Shown in pieces: positions 8,761-18,329 of a DNA stretch of 45,714 bases. How positions within the stretch are numbered: the stretch's first letter is position 1; every line of letters begins with the position of its first letter. The position numbers and the translations under genes were made by a program. The stretch is from Halanaerobiales bacterium (GTDB taxonomy: Bacteria > Bacillota > Halanaerobiia > Halanaerobiales > M55B127), in assembly GCA_021736945.1 (NCBI GenBank), contig JAIPEX010000004.1, positions 1 to 45,714 on the forward strand. Direction: 5' to 3'. The notes under the pieces are model-generated. The model was given only the letters and a program-made list of their open reading frames with translations. It was not told where the DNA came from and did no database searches.

Positions 8761-9711
8761 TTAAAATAATACACTTACAGATAAATCTTTAAATATTCTA
8801 TCAATAGCCTCTCCTACGAGAGGTGCTAAAGAAAGTACTGTCAAATTATCCAAACCATCACTATGTTTTTGGGGGATGGAATCTGTAACAATCACCTCAT
8901 CAATAGTCGAATTCTTCAATCTTTCCAGTGCTGGATCGGAAAACAATCCATGACTAGCACATGCAAAAACTTTTTTAGCACCATTTTCTTTAAGCGCTTC
9001 TGCAGCCTGAGTTATTGTCCCACCGGTATCAATAATATCATCAAATAAAATAACATTTGAATCTTGGATATTTGATCTACCTATAACATGCATAACTTCG
9101 GCAACATTTGCTTTGGGCCTTCTTTTATCAATAATAGACATTGGAATGTTTAAAGTTTCGGCAATTGATCTTACTCTTTTAACTGATCCAACATCTGGTG
9201 CTACTGCTGTTAAATCATCAAGTTCTTTTTTTCGAAAATAATCTACCATTAATGGTGCTGCATAAAGATTATCTACAGGAATATCAAAAAATCCCTGAAT
9301 TTGTGGTGCATGCAAATCAATCGATAGTAATCTTCTGGCACCAGCAGCTGTTAAGATGTTAGCCATTAATTTAGCTGTAATTGGATCACGCGGTTTGGCT
9401 TTTCTATCTTGCCTTGCATAACCATAATAAGGTACTACTGCAGTAATCCTTCTAGCAGAAGCTCTTCTTAACGCATCAACAATTACTAAAAGCTCCATGA
9501 TATTTTCATTAACTGGTGGGCTTGTAGGTTGAATAACAAAAACATCAGCACCTCTGACAGTTTCATTAATTTCAACGGTTACCTCACCATCTGCAAATCT
9601 TTTAGCACGAGCATCTAATAACTCAGTACCTAAATATTCACAGATATCCTCGGCTAAAGCTGGATGGGAATTCCCAGCAAATATTTTTAATTTATCACTA
9701 TAAGTCGACAT
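8761..9711 (-). CDS. prs: Ribose-phosphate pyrophosphokinase
   Basis: Makes PRPP from ribose 5-phosphate and ATP for nucleotide, His and Trp synthesis. Class I features are clear: FADGEVTVEINETVRG, the ATP-binding YYGYARQDRK with the following PRDPITAK, and the PRPP loop DDIIDTGGTI. The length of 316 residues is standard. ATG is preceded by GAGGGGGATAAT. It lies 11 bases after glmU, the conserved glmU-prs-ctc order, and so shares that operon's promoter at 11968-11996. Confidence 0.97.
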   Translation of the reverse strand: MSTYSDKLKIFAGNSHPALAEDICEYLGTELLDARAKRFADGEVTVEINETVRGADVFVIQPTSPPVNENIMELLVIVDALRRASARRITAVVPYYGYARQDRKAKPRDPITAKLMANILTAAGARRLLSIDLHAPQIQGFFDIPVDNLYAAPLMVDYFRKKELDDLTAVAPDVGSVKRVRSIAETLNIPMSIIDKRRPKANVAEVMHVIGRSNIQDSNVILFDDIIDTGGTITQAAEALKENGAKKVFACASHGLFSDPALERLKNSTIDEVIVTDSIPQKHSDGLDNLTVLSLAPLVGEAIDRIFKDLSVSVLF

Positions 9712-9722
9712 ATTATCCCCCT

Positions 9723-11078
9723 CTAATCATCTTTGTTTTCAATATATTCACGGGCAGGAACTCCTATTACTGTAGTATCTTCCTTTACATCCTTAGTGAC
9801 TACAGCACCTGCACCTGTTTTCCCTTTGTTTTCTATTTTTAAAGGGGCCACAAGAGTAGAGTTGCTGCCGATAAATACTGAATTACCAATAATAGTTTTA
9901 TGTTTGTTTTTACCATCATAATTAGCAAATATTGTACCTGCACCCACATTGGTCTGAGTACCTATTTCAGCATCCCCAACATAAGAAAGGTGAGGCACTT
10001 TAGTTTTTTCTCTTATATCAGCTTTTTTAATTTCAACATAATTACCAATTTTAACACCATCTGCAACAATACAACCTGGTCTTATATGAGCAAAAGGACC
10101 AATATTACATTGACTTTTAATTATACTTTCTTTAATCACATTACTATTTTTTATGTTATTATGATCACCAATTACAGTATCTATAATGTGATTATGAGGT
10201 TTAATAATATTATGAGAACCAATTTTTGTTTCTCCCTCAATATAGGTAAAAGGATATATAATCGTATCGGCACCAATTTCTACATTTTCATCAATATATG
10301 TAGTTTGGGGATCAATTATTGTTACACCATTTATCATATGCTGTTTATTAATTCTTTCTCTAATAGTTTTTTCGGCTTTTGATAAATTAACTCTGTCATT
10401 GACTCCAGTTATTTCTTCTTTGTCATCAATTTGATAAGAAAGAATTTTCCCTTTCTCACTGCGAACAGAATCAACCACATCAGTTAGATAATACTCATTC
10501 TGAGCGTTATCATTATCTAAATCATCTAAAGCCTTAACTAAACTATTACTATCTATACACATGATACCACTATTTATTTCATTTATTTTCTTTTCTTTAG
10601 AAGTAGCATCATCTTCCTCAACTATTTTAATAATTTCTGATTCCTCATTTTTTATTATTCTACCATATCCTGTAGGATTTTTTAAGAGGGTTGTTATAAT
10701 AGTTAAATTTGCCGACTGGTTATCATGAAACTTTTGCATATCCTGTAATGTCTTTTCTTTAATTAAAGGAATGTCTGCATATAAAATTAAAACATCGCCA
10801 CTATGATTTTCAATTTCATTCTTGGCCTGCATAACAGCATGTCCAGTACCTAATTGTTCTGATTGTAGTTTAAAATTTACATCAGAGTTTATAGCTTCTT
10901 TAACATCTTCTGCCTGATGTCCTACAATGCAAATCACTTTTGAAGAAATTTTATCAGCAGTATCTATTACATGATTAACCATTTCTTTTCCAGCAATTTT
11001 ATGTAATACTTTATTGGTATCAGATTTCATTCTAGTACCTTTACCAGCGGCTAAGACCACAGTCAGTAAATCTGACAT
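9723..11078 (-). CDS. glmU: Bifunctional GlcNAc-1-P uridyltransferase/GlcN-1-P acetyltransferase
   Basis: Makes UDP-GlcNAc for peptidoglycan. The N-terminal nucleotidyltransferase domain carries LAAGKGTRM (residues 9-17) and the QLGTGHAV motif. The C-terminal left-handed beta-helix of hexapeptide repeats carries the acetyltransferase residues in HIRPG and NVGAGTIFANYDG. The length of 451 residues is standard. ATG follows AGGGGGATTAATA. It lies 12 bases downstream of the exonuclease gene. Confidence 0.97.
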   Translation of the reverse strand: MSDLLTVVLAAGKGTRMKSDTNKVLHKIAGKEMVNHVIDTADKISSKVICIVGHQAEDVKEAINSDVNFKLQSEQLGTGHAVMQAKNEIENHSGDVLILYADIPLIKEKTLQDMQKFHDNQSANLTIITTLLKNPTGYGRIIKNEESEIIKIVEEDDATSKEKKINEINSGIMCIDSNSLVKALDDLDNDNAQNEYYLTDVVDSVRSEKGKILSYQIDDKEEITGVNDRVNLSKAEKTIRERINKQHMINGVTIIDPQTTYIDENVEIGADTIIYPFTYIEGETKIGSHNIIKPHNHIIDTVIGDHNNIKNSNVIKESIIKSQCNIGPFAHIRPGCIVADGVKIGNYVEIKKADIREKTKVPHLSYVGDAEIGTQTNVGAGTIFANYDGKNKHKTIIGNSVFIGSNSTLVAPLKIENKGKTGAGAVVTKDVKEDTTVIGVPAREYIENKDD

Positions 11079-11090
11079 TATTAATCCCCC

Positions 11091-11921
11091 TTACAGGTTA
11101 ATTGAATCATTCTTTAATAAATTTCGATTTATATCTTTAATAACATTATTTATTTCAAAATTATAATTTAATTCAGGCATTTCATCATTTATAATAACAT
11201 GTCTAATTAAAATGGGGTAAATTGTATCTTTCATACCATATTCCATTAGTAAACTTAAATTATCATATGCAGTAAACAAATCTACAACATCAAGTTTAAA
11301 AAAATTAGTAACGACTTTATTCAGCCCTGAACTTCCAACTATATTAGAAAGATTACTCCACTGCATTAAGTTCATCGTATCATCATAATAATAGAGTTCA
11401 GGAATATCCCTCATATAAGCATTCTCTAAAATACTAATATCAGAATTGAAATTATGACCCACTATTAATTCGGGATCATGTTTATTAATGATTTTCCTTA
11501 AATAATTAATACCTTCCTTTATACTAACGGAAGGAGCTAACTTATCATTAGTAAAAATAAACCCATTATCAATAATTTCAAGATCTTCCATAACAGTGTA
11601 CTGAATACAGTCTAATTCACTCTTTAAATATTCAGTATCAATCCCCATTATTTTAGACGCTTTAGGCTTTTTACTCCACCTTTGGTCAGGTTTGAATGTA
11701 ACCATCTCATTAAATACATCATCGATATTATCTAATTTTGAGATGATATCAGAGTTAGAATCATTAATACCAATAGTGTTTGCAATTTCATTAATCCTTG
11801 CATTTTTAAATCTTTTTTCAGTAGGATATCTTCTTAATAACTTTTTTATTCGATTTCCATGTCCTAAAATTAAAGCAAGTTTAAATTTATACAAATCTTT
11901 ATCACTAACATACGGAGTCAT
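11091..11921 (-). CDS. DEDDy-type 3'-5' exonuclease-like protein
   Basis: Function is not established. Residues 92-240 form an RNase H-fold exonuclease domain with the motifs of the DEDDy group: GIDTEY gives D95 and E97, HNFNSD gives D161, and YGMKD gives Y228 and D232. No polymerase or helicase part is attached, unlike DNA polymerase I or family B enzymes. The first ~90 residues are charged and helical and match nothing I recognise. ATG has GAGG seven bases upstream. It is the first gene of the glmU-prs-rplY operon, directly behind a strong promoter. A role in DNA or RNA 3'-end trimming is inferred from the active site only. Confidence 0.7.
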   Translation of the reverse strand: MTPYVSDKDLYKFKLALILGHGNRIKKLLRRYPTEKRFKNARINEIANTIGINDSNSDIISKLDNIDDVFNEMVTFKPDQRWSKKPKASKIMGIDTEYLKSELDCIQYTVMEDLEIIDNGFIFTNDKLAPSVSIKEGINYLRKIINKHDPELIVGHNFNSDISILENAYMRDIPELYYYDDTMNLMQWSNLSNIVGSSGLNKVVTNFFKLDVVDLFTAYDNLSLLMEYGMKDTIYPILIRHVIINDEMPELNYNFEINNVIKDINRNLLKNDSINL

Positions 11922-11967
11922 TAATATACCTCAAATCTAATATAAATTGCCATGATTAACCGTAAGA

Positions 11968-11996
11968 AGTATAACAGAATAACTTTATTTTGTCAA
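11968..11996 (-). promoter_or_regulatory. SigA promoter of the exonuclease-glmU-prs-rplY operon
   Basis: TTGACA (11991-11996), a 17-base spacer and TATACT (11968-11973) lie on the minus strand, about 47 bases upstream of the exonuclease ATG. The hexamers are near consensus. Confidence 0.8.
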
Positions 11997-12042
11997 GACT
12001 TTGCACTCCATCACCTACTAATTTAAAAACCATTTCATTTTA

Positions 12043-12561
12043 TTATTTTAACAAGTTATTTATTTGTCTAGATAATGGTAATGCAACTAGAGCTCCAATA
12101 ATCATTTGTGCATAATCAATCCCTATTTCTGGAATCACAGCAGGCCAACTGATTAAAAATCCTTTAGCTATTGCATATCCAATAACCATAATGTTTCCAC
12201 CCACTATTATAGCTAATATATTACTTTTTAAATCGCCTTCTTTAGCAATTTTACCAACAAAGAAGCCTTCTAGACCCTTTATTATCAGTGTAAATGGCGC
12301 CCATAACGAATATCCTAAAAATATATCCATCAGAGCAGATCCTACTCCGCCAGCAATTCCTCCTGCTTTACTACCAAATATAAGTGCAACAATATAAATA
12401 GCTACTTCTCCCAAATTAAAATATGAAGAGCTCGGCCCTGGGATATGTAAGTAAGTTCCCACAGCTACAAAAGCTGTGAACATGGCCAAAAAAGATATGA
12501 GGCGAGTAGTAAGGTTATTAAAAGAAAGATTCCTAATTTGGTTTTTTATATCACCTCTCAT
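12043..12561 (-). CDS. ECF transporter substrate-binding (S) component
   Basis: A small membrane protein of about 172 residues with five or six hydrophobic segments, of the type that forms the vitamin-binding S subunit of energy-coupling factor transporters. Glycine-rich segments such as LIFGSKAGGIAGGVGSALMD and FTLIIKGLEGFFVGKIA are characteristic of this group. The energising EcfA and EcfT subunits are not in the window, so it probably uses a shared module. The substrate is not identifiable. GGGAGG lies seven bases before ATG 12561, which is preferred over the ATG at 12579 because the latter lies upstream of that ribosome binding site. It follows glnA closely. Confidence 0.75.
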   Translation of the reverse strand: MRGDIKNQIRNLSFNNLTTRLISFLAMFTAFVAVGTYLHIPGPSSSYFNLGEVAIYIVALIFGSKAGGIAGGVGSALMDIFLGYSLWAPFTLIIKGLEGFFVGKIAKEGDLKSNILAIIVGGNIMVIGYAIAKGFLISWPAVIPEIGIDYAQMIIGALVALPLSRQINNLLK

Positions 12562-12579
12562 AATACTACCTCCCAACAT

Positions 12580-13911
12580 TTAATATTTCATAAGATACTG
12601 ATCTAGCTCCCAATTATGGACCTTTGTATTGTATTCATGCCATTCTACTTCTTTGGCTACAACAAAATGTTCGTATATATGTTGCCCAAGAGTGCTTTTT
12701 ATTACCTCATCATTATTTAAATAGTCAACAGCTTTCATAATATCTCCAGGTAAACTTTCAATCCCTCTCTCGTTTCTTTCAATTGAATTCATATCAAAGA
12801 TGTTATCAGTTGTTTGTTCCCCGGGATCAATTTTATTTTTTATACCCTCTAAACCAGCTTTCAAAGTTACTGCCATAGCTAAATAAGGATTGGCCGCTGG
12901 ATCAGGGTTTCTCAGTTCTAATCTTGTACCATCTTTTCTAGCGGAAGGTACTCTAACTAAAGCACTTCTGTTTTGGGTTGACCAAGTTATATACACAGGA
13001 GCTTCATATCCAGGTAATAATCTCTTATAAGAGTTAATAATTGGATTAGTAATCGCAGTATATGCCTTTGAATGTTTCAGTAAACCACCAATATAATGAT
13101 AGGCAATTTCACTTAATTGAAGTTCATCCTCTGGATCATAAAAAGCATTCTCTCCATTTTTATAAAGAGACTGATGTACATGCATACCAGAACCATTTTC
13201 ACCGAAAATTGGTTTAGGCATAAAAGTCGCATGTAAGTTATGTTCCATTGCAATCCGTTTTGTAACAAATTTGAAAGTAGCTATATTGTCAGCCGTTTTT
13301 AAAACAGGAGTATATTTAAAATCAATTTCATGCTGACCAGGAGCAACTTCATGGTGAGAGGCTTCAACTTCAAAATCCATTTCTTCTAAAGCCAACACAA
13401 TATCACGTCTTGCTTTTTCTCCTAAGTCAACAGGTGAAAGGTCAAAATATCCCCCATTATCATTTGTGATCGTAGTTGGATTGCCATCTTTGTCTTTCTC
13501 AAAAAGAAAGAATTCTGGCTCAGGACCAGCACACATTTCATACCCCATTTCTTTTGCCTCTTTTATAACTTTTTTCAAAGTATTACGAGGACATCCCATA
13601 AATGGTTCACCGTCAGGGGTATAAACATCACACATCAATCTAGCAATTGCACCTTCTTCTTTATGCCAAGGAAATATTGCGAAAGTATCATAATCGGGTT
13701 TTAAATACATATCTGATTCATGAATCCTTGTAAAACCCTCAATTGAAGAACCATCAAACATAATTTTCCCTTCAAGGGCTACTTCTAGCTGGTCAATTGT
13801 AATAGCAACATTTTTGATTATTCCTAAAATGTCCACAAACTGAAGTCTAACAAATTTTACATTTAATTCTTCTGCTTTTTTTAATACATCTCTTTTACTC
13901 ATTTTACTCAT
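12580..13911 (-). CDS. glnA: Glutamine synthetase type I
   Basis: Makes glutamine from glutamate, ammonia and ATP. The length of 443 residues and the absence of the adenylylation-loop insertion place it in the GSI-alpha group, which is feedback-inhibited rather than adenylylated. Visible motifs are FDGSSIEGF, the metal-site [37 protein letters not shown] and [12 protein letters not shown]. The start is ATG near AAGGAG with a rather long 13-base gap; an in-frame ATG lies three codons further in. A promoter lies at 13954-13981. No glnR gene or GlnR box was recognised nearby. Confidence 0.97.
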   Translation of the reverse strand: MSKMSKRDVLKKAEELNVKFVRLQFVDILGIIKNVAITIDQLEVALEGKIMFDGSSIEGFTRIHESDMYLKPDYDTFAIFPWHKEEGAIARLMCDVYTPDGEPFMGCPRNTLKKVIKEAKEMGYEMCAGPEPEFFLFEKDKDGNPTTITNDNGGYFDLSPVDLGEKARRDIVLALEEMDFEVEASHHEVAPGQHEIDFKYTPVLKTADNIATFKFVTKRIAMEHNLHATFMPKPIFGENGSGMHVHQSLYKNGENAFYDPEDELQLSEIAYHYIGGLLKHSKAYTAITNPIINSYKRLLPGYEAPVYITWSTQNRSALVRVPSARKDGTRLELRNPDPAANPYLAMAVTLKAGLEGIKNKIDPGEQTTDNIFDMNSIERNERGIESLPGDIMKAVDYLNNDEVIKSTLGQHIYEHFVVAKEVEWHEYNTKVHNWELDQYLMKY

Positions 13912-13953
13912 TAACTACTCACTACTCCTTTTTGATAAAATAATTATGTGTCT

Positions 13954-13981
13954 ATTATAACAAGTTAAAACCAAATATCAA
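13954..13981 (-). promoter_or_regulatory. SigA promoter of glnA
   Basis: TTGATA (13976-13981), a 16-base spacer and a consensus TATAAT (13954-13959) lie on the minus strand about 43 bases before the glnA ATG. Confidence 0.65.
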
Positions 13982-13990
13982 CTGTTTAGA

Positions 13991-14746
13991 TTAAGTTTTT
14001 AAATATTTCTCTCTCATCATTTTTAAATCACTTGGTTTGTCTACATCAAAACCAATTTCAGGATACTCTAATATAAGTGCTTTACAATCATGACCTATAA
14101 TTTCAGAAATTCTCGTTTCTACTTCTGAAATAGATAACCTTCTAAAAATAAATTTAATTATAAATTTGAAACCCAACATCTTACTCATTTTTAAAGGTTT
14201 TTTTCTAAAAGAAAGTATTCTATTATACCAATCAAGTGGTCCTTGAATGATATTAGGACTTACTAATACAAGGTTACCACCTGTAAAAACTCCCTCCTCA
14301 AGATGGACATATGTTCTTTCAACTTCTGGATATTTTTTCAAATTAATTTCTTTAGATATTATAGGATAAAATAAATCATAGGTATTTTCTTCTTTACATC
14401 TATTTATAAACTCTTGAATAATCTCTGGAGTTACTAATGGAATATCAGAAGTTATTATTAATATGTGATTTTGATTATTAAGGGCTTCTATCCCTCGTTT
14501 TATATTATTTATCAATCGCCCTTCTGGTATTATAATATTATAATTATTGTTCGTAACCTCATTTAATTCTTCAGGGCCAACAATCACTATATCATTAATC
14601 TCTTCAACCTTATTTACAGCATCAATTACATGCTGAACCATAGGTTTACCATCAATTTTTATTAATGACTCATATTTTTTATCCGAAATTTTTCTTAAAG
14701 CTCCGTCGTTTTTACCGCCAGCCACCACTAACGCATCAAATTTCAT
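13991..14746 (-). CDS. MobA-like NTP transferase
   Basis: A nucleotidyltransferase of the GT-A/MobA fold, 251 residues. The N-terminal phosphate loop reads VVAGGKNDGALR in place of the usual LAAGxGxRMG, so the loop is modified. K-ID-GKPMVQHVIDAV and the metal-site ITSDIPLVT follow as in the family. The second half (about 165-225) is specific to a small clostridial group. GGGGGAGG sits five bases before ATG 14746, which is chosen over ATG 14761. It follows ispE by 39 bases. A role in making an activated sugar or cofactor is inferred; the substrate is unknown. Confidence 0.65.
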   Translation of the reverse strand: MKFDALVVAGGKNDGALRKISDKKYESLIKIDGKPMVQHVIDAVNKVEEINDIVIVGPEELNEVTNNNYNIIIPEGRLINNIKRGIEALNNQNHILIITSDIPLVTPEIIQEFINRCKEENTYDLFYPIISKEINLKKYPEVERTYVHLEEGVFTGGNLVLVSPNIIQGPLDWYNRILSFRKKPLKMSKMLGFKFIIKFIFRRLSISEVETRISEIIGHDCKALILEYPEIGFDVDKPSDLKMMREKYLKT

Positions 14747-14785
14747 TTCGGCCTCCCCCATTTCAATTATCCTGTTTTATAGATA

Positions 14786-15643
14786 TCAGATAGTTTCTGC
14801 GAGTGTAATAAAATCTTGTTCTCTTTGCCAATTTTTAATCGTTTTTTCTATCAATTCTTTTCTAGATTTATCAACTAAAGAAAAAACCGTCGGCCCACTA
14901 CCAGTCATTAGAGTAAAATCAAAACCTTTATTCTTTAAAATATTTTCTATTTTTTCAACATCTTTAACTATATTTTTAGTCACAGGCTCTAAAACATTAG
15001 CCCAACCATCCTTAATGTTTAACGGTCTTTGATTCTTTATAGTTTCCAACAATTTTTTTACAGGAATCTCAATATTATAATTCGATTTATCATACATTTC
15101 GTATATTTTTTTAGTACTCACCATTACTGGAGGCTTAACTAATATAACTTTATATGTTTTTATAGGGGAAAGATATTTAAGTTCATCCCCTCTCCCAGTT
15201 GCATAGGCAGTACCTGGGTTTAAACAAAAAGGGACGTCACTACCCACTTGCCGAGCTATATCATGAAGTGTATCCTTTTCTAAATTTAAATTGAAGAATT
15301 CATTCATTCCTTTTATGACAGCGGCAGCATCTGTGCTTCCACCGGCCAAACCTGCTGCTACTGGAATGTTTTTATCAATAAAAATACTTACTCCTTTGGG
15401 GAAATTAGTTTTTCCCATTATTTTTTGAGCAGCCTTATAAACTAAATTATCTTTTCCAACAGGTATTTCATTACTATTAGTCTCGATATTGATCCCTTTT
15501 TTTCGAGATGAAATTTTTATATTATCATAAAGGTTAATAGACTGCATTACCATTTCGAGCTCATGGTAACCATCATCCCTTATACCTTTTATATTTAAAA
15601 ATAAGTTAATTTTTGCATAAGCTTTGATACTTAATTGCTTCAT
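14786..15643 (-). CDS. ispE: 4-diphosphocytidyl-2-C-methyl-D-erythritol kinase
   Basis: GHMP kinase of the MEP isoprenoid pathway. The opening AYAKINLFLNI, the ATP-binding PVAAGLAGGSTDAA (94-107), SDVPFCL and the C-terminal LMTGSGPTVFSL are all present; 285 residues is standard. ATG follows GGTGGTGTTTGA. In Bacillus ispE lies near veg; here it has moved away and is paired with a MobA-like transferase. A promoter lies at 15679-15707. Confidence 0.96.
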   Translation of the reverse strand: MKQLSIKAYAKINLFLNIKGIRDDGYHELEMVMQSINLYDNIKISSRKKGINIETNSNEIPVGKDNLVYKAAQKIMGKTNFPKGVSIFIDKNIPVAAGLAGGSTDAAAVIKGMNEFFNLNLEKDTLHDIARQVGSDVPFCLNPGTAYATGRGDELKYLSPIKTYKVILVKPPVMVSTKKIYEMYDKSNYNIEIPVKKLLETIKNQRPLNIKDGWANVLEPVTKNIVKDVEKIENILKNKGFDFTLMTGSGPTVFSLVDKSRKELIEKTIKNWQREQDFITLAETI

Positions 15644-15678
15644 TCAAACACCACCAACTTATAAACTTTATCATCACT

Positions 15679-15707
15679 ATTATAACACCTGTAAATAAGA
15701 ATTACAA
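15679..15707 (-). promoter_or_regulatory. SigA promoter of ispE
   Basis: TTGTAA (15702-15707), a 17-base spacer and TATAAT (15679-15684) lie on the minus strand about 36 bases upstream of the ispE ATG. Confidence 0.7.
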
Positions 15708-15714
15708 TTTATAC

Positions 15715-17001
15715 CTAAGAGGAGATTTCTTCTAAAAATGATAAATATTCCTTCTTGTTATAAGGGGGAGAATTCAACTTTTTTAGTTTGTTTTGTCGAT
15801 CTGACAAAATATCAATTACAGTCCTTGTTAGTACTTTTGCAGGATTAATAACTGCTTTCTCATAATCTGTAGTTTTAAATATATCGCTATGCAAACTGCC
15901 TTTTACACCTGAGAAAAAAGGATGTAATACTGGGATAATGTGAGATAAATCTCCGGTATCAAAAAATCCTTCAAGTTTAAAGTTTTTGATTACTTTTTCT
16001 TTTGAAATTATGCCATCTAAATTGTCAACAAGTATCTCCATTAAGCCTTCATAATTTAATAAAGGGAAATACCCAGGAGTATCATTTATTTCTGCCCGGG
16101 CCTCAATGTTTTTTGTGGCCTCTTTAATTCGGTTGTTAACTCTTTTATTAGAATTAATCAGTTCTTGAACAGTAGTACCTCTAATATATGTCTCCATAAT
16201 TACTGATCCCGAAGTTTTTAATAACTCCTCATTATTTATATATATTCGAGTATTATCTTTATCAATATTAGTGCCTTTATCAGTACTTAACCCATTAATG
16301 GCAAACACTGCAGCATCTAAAGCATTAATCTCTTGTTCAAATATTTTTTCACTTAAGTTCTCATAACCTATAAATTTAACTTTTTTTCTAATGAAGCCCT
16401 CACTTTGGGGAGCAACTATAACGTCTTTCATCTCCCCCAAATCTATAGAATGAGCCATGATTGCAAGATCAATGTCATCAAAATATCCTCGACTAATCAG
16501 TTCTTGTTTTCCTCCAAAATATTTAATTTCTCCTTGTTCTCTTAAATATTCTTTATACTCTAAATCAATATATTCTTCAGCCGGAACAGCCAGAAAATCT
16601 ATTATTCCATTAAGTTCTTTTATAATATTAGTTTTAATTAAAGCATAAGCTACTCCCAACATAATTCCTATTTGATTATTATGACCGCAGGCATGGATAG
16701 CCCCGGTATTACTATCAGAATCAGGGTGTTCTTTGCATTTTACTGCATCTAATTCTCCTAATATGGCTAGATGAGGCTTACTAGTATTTCCTTTTGCTTG
16801 CGCTTTCAAACCTGTTATACTTATATTATTTTGGGTTTCAAGATTTAATTTTTTAAATTCTTTTTTTATGATTTCTGTGGTTTTCTGTTCTTTATAGCCT
16901 ATTTCAGGACTATCATATATCTTTTTTACAACTTTAAGAATATCGTCTCTATATTCATCTATTTTAGCACAAGCCTCTATCTTTAATTCTTTTGTATTCA
17001 T
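15715..17001 (-). CDS. M20-family amidohydrolase
   Basis: A zinc-dependent metallohydrolase of the AbgB/HipO (M20D) type, 428 residues. HACGHN at 103-108 and AVPAEEY at 138-144 give the metal ligands and catalytic glutamate; the dimerisation (lid) domain spans roughly 210-320. Relatives deacylate N-acyl amino acids or p-aminobenzoyl-glutamate. The exact substrate is unknown. It lies between ispE and kbl with no close co-transcription: the kbl terminator lies upstream and the ispE promoter lies at its 3' end, overlapping nothing. Confidence 0.85.
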   Translation of the reverse strand: MNTKELKIEACAKIDEYRDDILKVVKKIYDSPEIGYKEQKTTEIIKKEFKKLNLETQNNISITGLKAQAKGNTSKPHLAILGELDAVKCKEHPDSDSNTGAIHACGHNNQIGIMLGVAYALIKTNIIKELNGIIDFLAVPAEEYIDLEYKEYLREQGEIKYFGGKQELISRGYFDDIDLAIMAHSIDLGEMKDVIVAPQSEGFIRKKVKFIGYENLSEKIFEQEINALDAAVFAINGLSTDKGTNIDKDNTRIYINNEELLKTSGSVIMETYIRGTTVQELINSNKRVNNRIKEATKNIEARAEINDTPGYFPLLNYEGLMEILVDNLDGIISKEKVIKNFKLEGFFDTGDLSHIIPVLHPFFSGVKGSLHSDIFKTTDYEKAVINPAKVLTRTVIDILSDRQNKLKKLNSPPYNKKEYLSFLEEISS

Positions 17002-17069
17002 TAGCTAAACTCCTTTAGATTTATTATTAAACAATTTATTAATAAATCCGATCTACTAATAAATGAAAG

Positions 17070-17095
17070 AGCACAGGGAGTTTAAAACCTGTGCT
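17070..17095 (-). terminator. Terminator after tdh-kbl
   Basis: The perfect 8-bp stem AGCACAGG/CCTGTGCT (17070-17077 with 17088-17095) has a 10-base loop and is followed on the minus strand by CTTTCATTTATT. It lies 40 bases beyond the kbl stop. Confidence 0.7.
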
Positions 17096-17134
17096 TAAAA
17101 ACATATTATTTATTAAAAACTTATGATATATAAA

Positions 17135-18316
17135 TTAATCTATTATATTTAATTCCCTACCTACTTTTTTAAATTTATCTAAAGCAAAATCAAGATCATC
17201 TTTACTATGAACAGCAGATATCATTACCCTAATTCTTGCTTTTCCTTTTGGAACAGTCGGAAAACCAATTGATTGAGCAAATACACTTTCCTCGAAAAGA
17301 TTTTTGGAAAATTCAGAAGCTGTTTTTGCTTTCCCTAGCATAACTGGTGTAATTGGTGTTTGGCTATTACCAACATCAAAACCTGCTTCTTCCATCTTCT
17401 CTTTGAAATACTCTCCATTATCCCATAATTTTTGTACTAAAGAATCATCTTCTTCCAGTATCTCAATTGATTTTAAAGTCGCAGCCACATCGGGCGGTGT
17501 CACAGCAGAACTAAATAAAAACGGTCTTGCTTTTTGTTTTAGATATTCTACTAATTTCTTGCTTCCAGCGGCACAACCTCCCACTGTACCAATTGCTTTT
17601 GAAAAAGTTCCTATTTCAATATCTACTTCATTATGCAAATTAAAATGATCTACAATTCCCCGTCCATGAGTTCCTAAAACTCCTTCTCCATGTGCATCAT
17701 CTACCATGGTTATTACATTATATTTTTTAGCAAGCTCTACAATTTCTGGTAATTTAGCTATATCCCCATCCATACTAAATACACCATCAGTAACTATCAA
17801 TCCTTTACCCTCTCTTTTTTCTTTGAGAATTTTTTCTAAGGAATCCATGTTACCATGTTTATATACTTTTACTTCTGCACCTGATAAACGACAGGCATCA
17901 ATTATACTTGCATGGTTTAGTTCATCACTATATATTATATCACCTTTGCCTACAATAGCTGGAATAACTGCTAAATTAGAATTATAGCCTGATTGAAAGG
18001 TTAAAGCGGCTTCTACTTTTTTGAAATCTGCAAGTTTTTCTTCTAATTTGTTATGTAACTCCATAGTACCAGCTATAGTTCTAACTGCACCTGGTCCTAT
18101 ACCATAATTAAATAGGGCTTTTTTAGCAGCCTGAACAGTCTCAGGGTGATTTGCTAGACCTAAATAATTATTAGAACTAAAATTCAATACTTCTTTTCCT
18201 TCTATATCAACCCATGAACCTTGTGGACTTTCTAAAGTTCTAATAGTATTATATAATCCTTCTTCTTTTAATTCTTCTAATTCTTCATCCATAAATTTTT
18301 GGAAATCTTCATTCAT
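17135..18316 (-). CDS. kbl: Glycine C-acetyltransferase
   Basis: PLP enzyme that cleaves 2-amino-3-ketobutyrate with CoA into glycine and acetyl-CoA. The alpha-oxoamine synthase fold is clear: [32 protein letters not shown] and the PLP lysine in GTFSKAIG (K240). The length of 393 residues is standard. GGGGG is nine bases before ATG. It lies 13 bases after tdh, and this pairing supports kbl over the related BioF or 5-aminolevulinate synthase. Confidence 0.94.
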   Translation of the reverse strand: MNEDFQKFMDEELEELKEEGLYNTIRTLESPQGSWVDIEGKEVLNFSSNNYLGLANHPETVQAAKKALFNYGIGPGAVRTIAGTMELHNKLEEKLADFKKVEAALTFQSGYNSNLAVIPAIVGKGDIIYSDELNHASIIDACRLSGAEVKVYKHGNMDSLEKILKEKREGKGLIVTDGVFSMDGDIAKLPEIVELAKKYNVITMVDDAHGEGVLGTHGRGIVDHFNLHNEVDIEIGTFSKAIGTVGGCAAGSKKLVEYLKQKARPFLFSSAVTPPDVAATLKSIEILEEDDSLVQKLWDNGEYFKEKMEEAGFDVGNSQTPITPVMLGKAKTASEFSKNLFEESVFAQSIGFPTVPKGKARIRVMISAVHSKDDLDFALDKFKKVGRELNIID

Positions 18317-18329
18317 TTTATAAAACCCC

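Noticed and set aside
9900-10382. Plus-strand ORF of 160 codons
   Set aside because: Antisense to glmU, with Tyr/Ile/Asn-rich composition and no ribosome binding site or family features.
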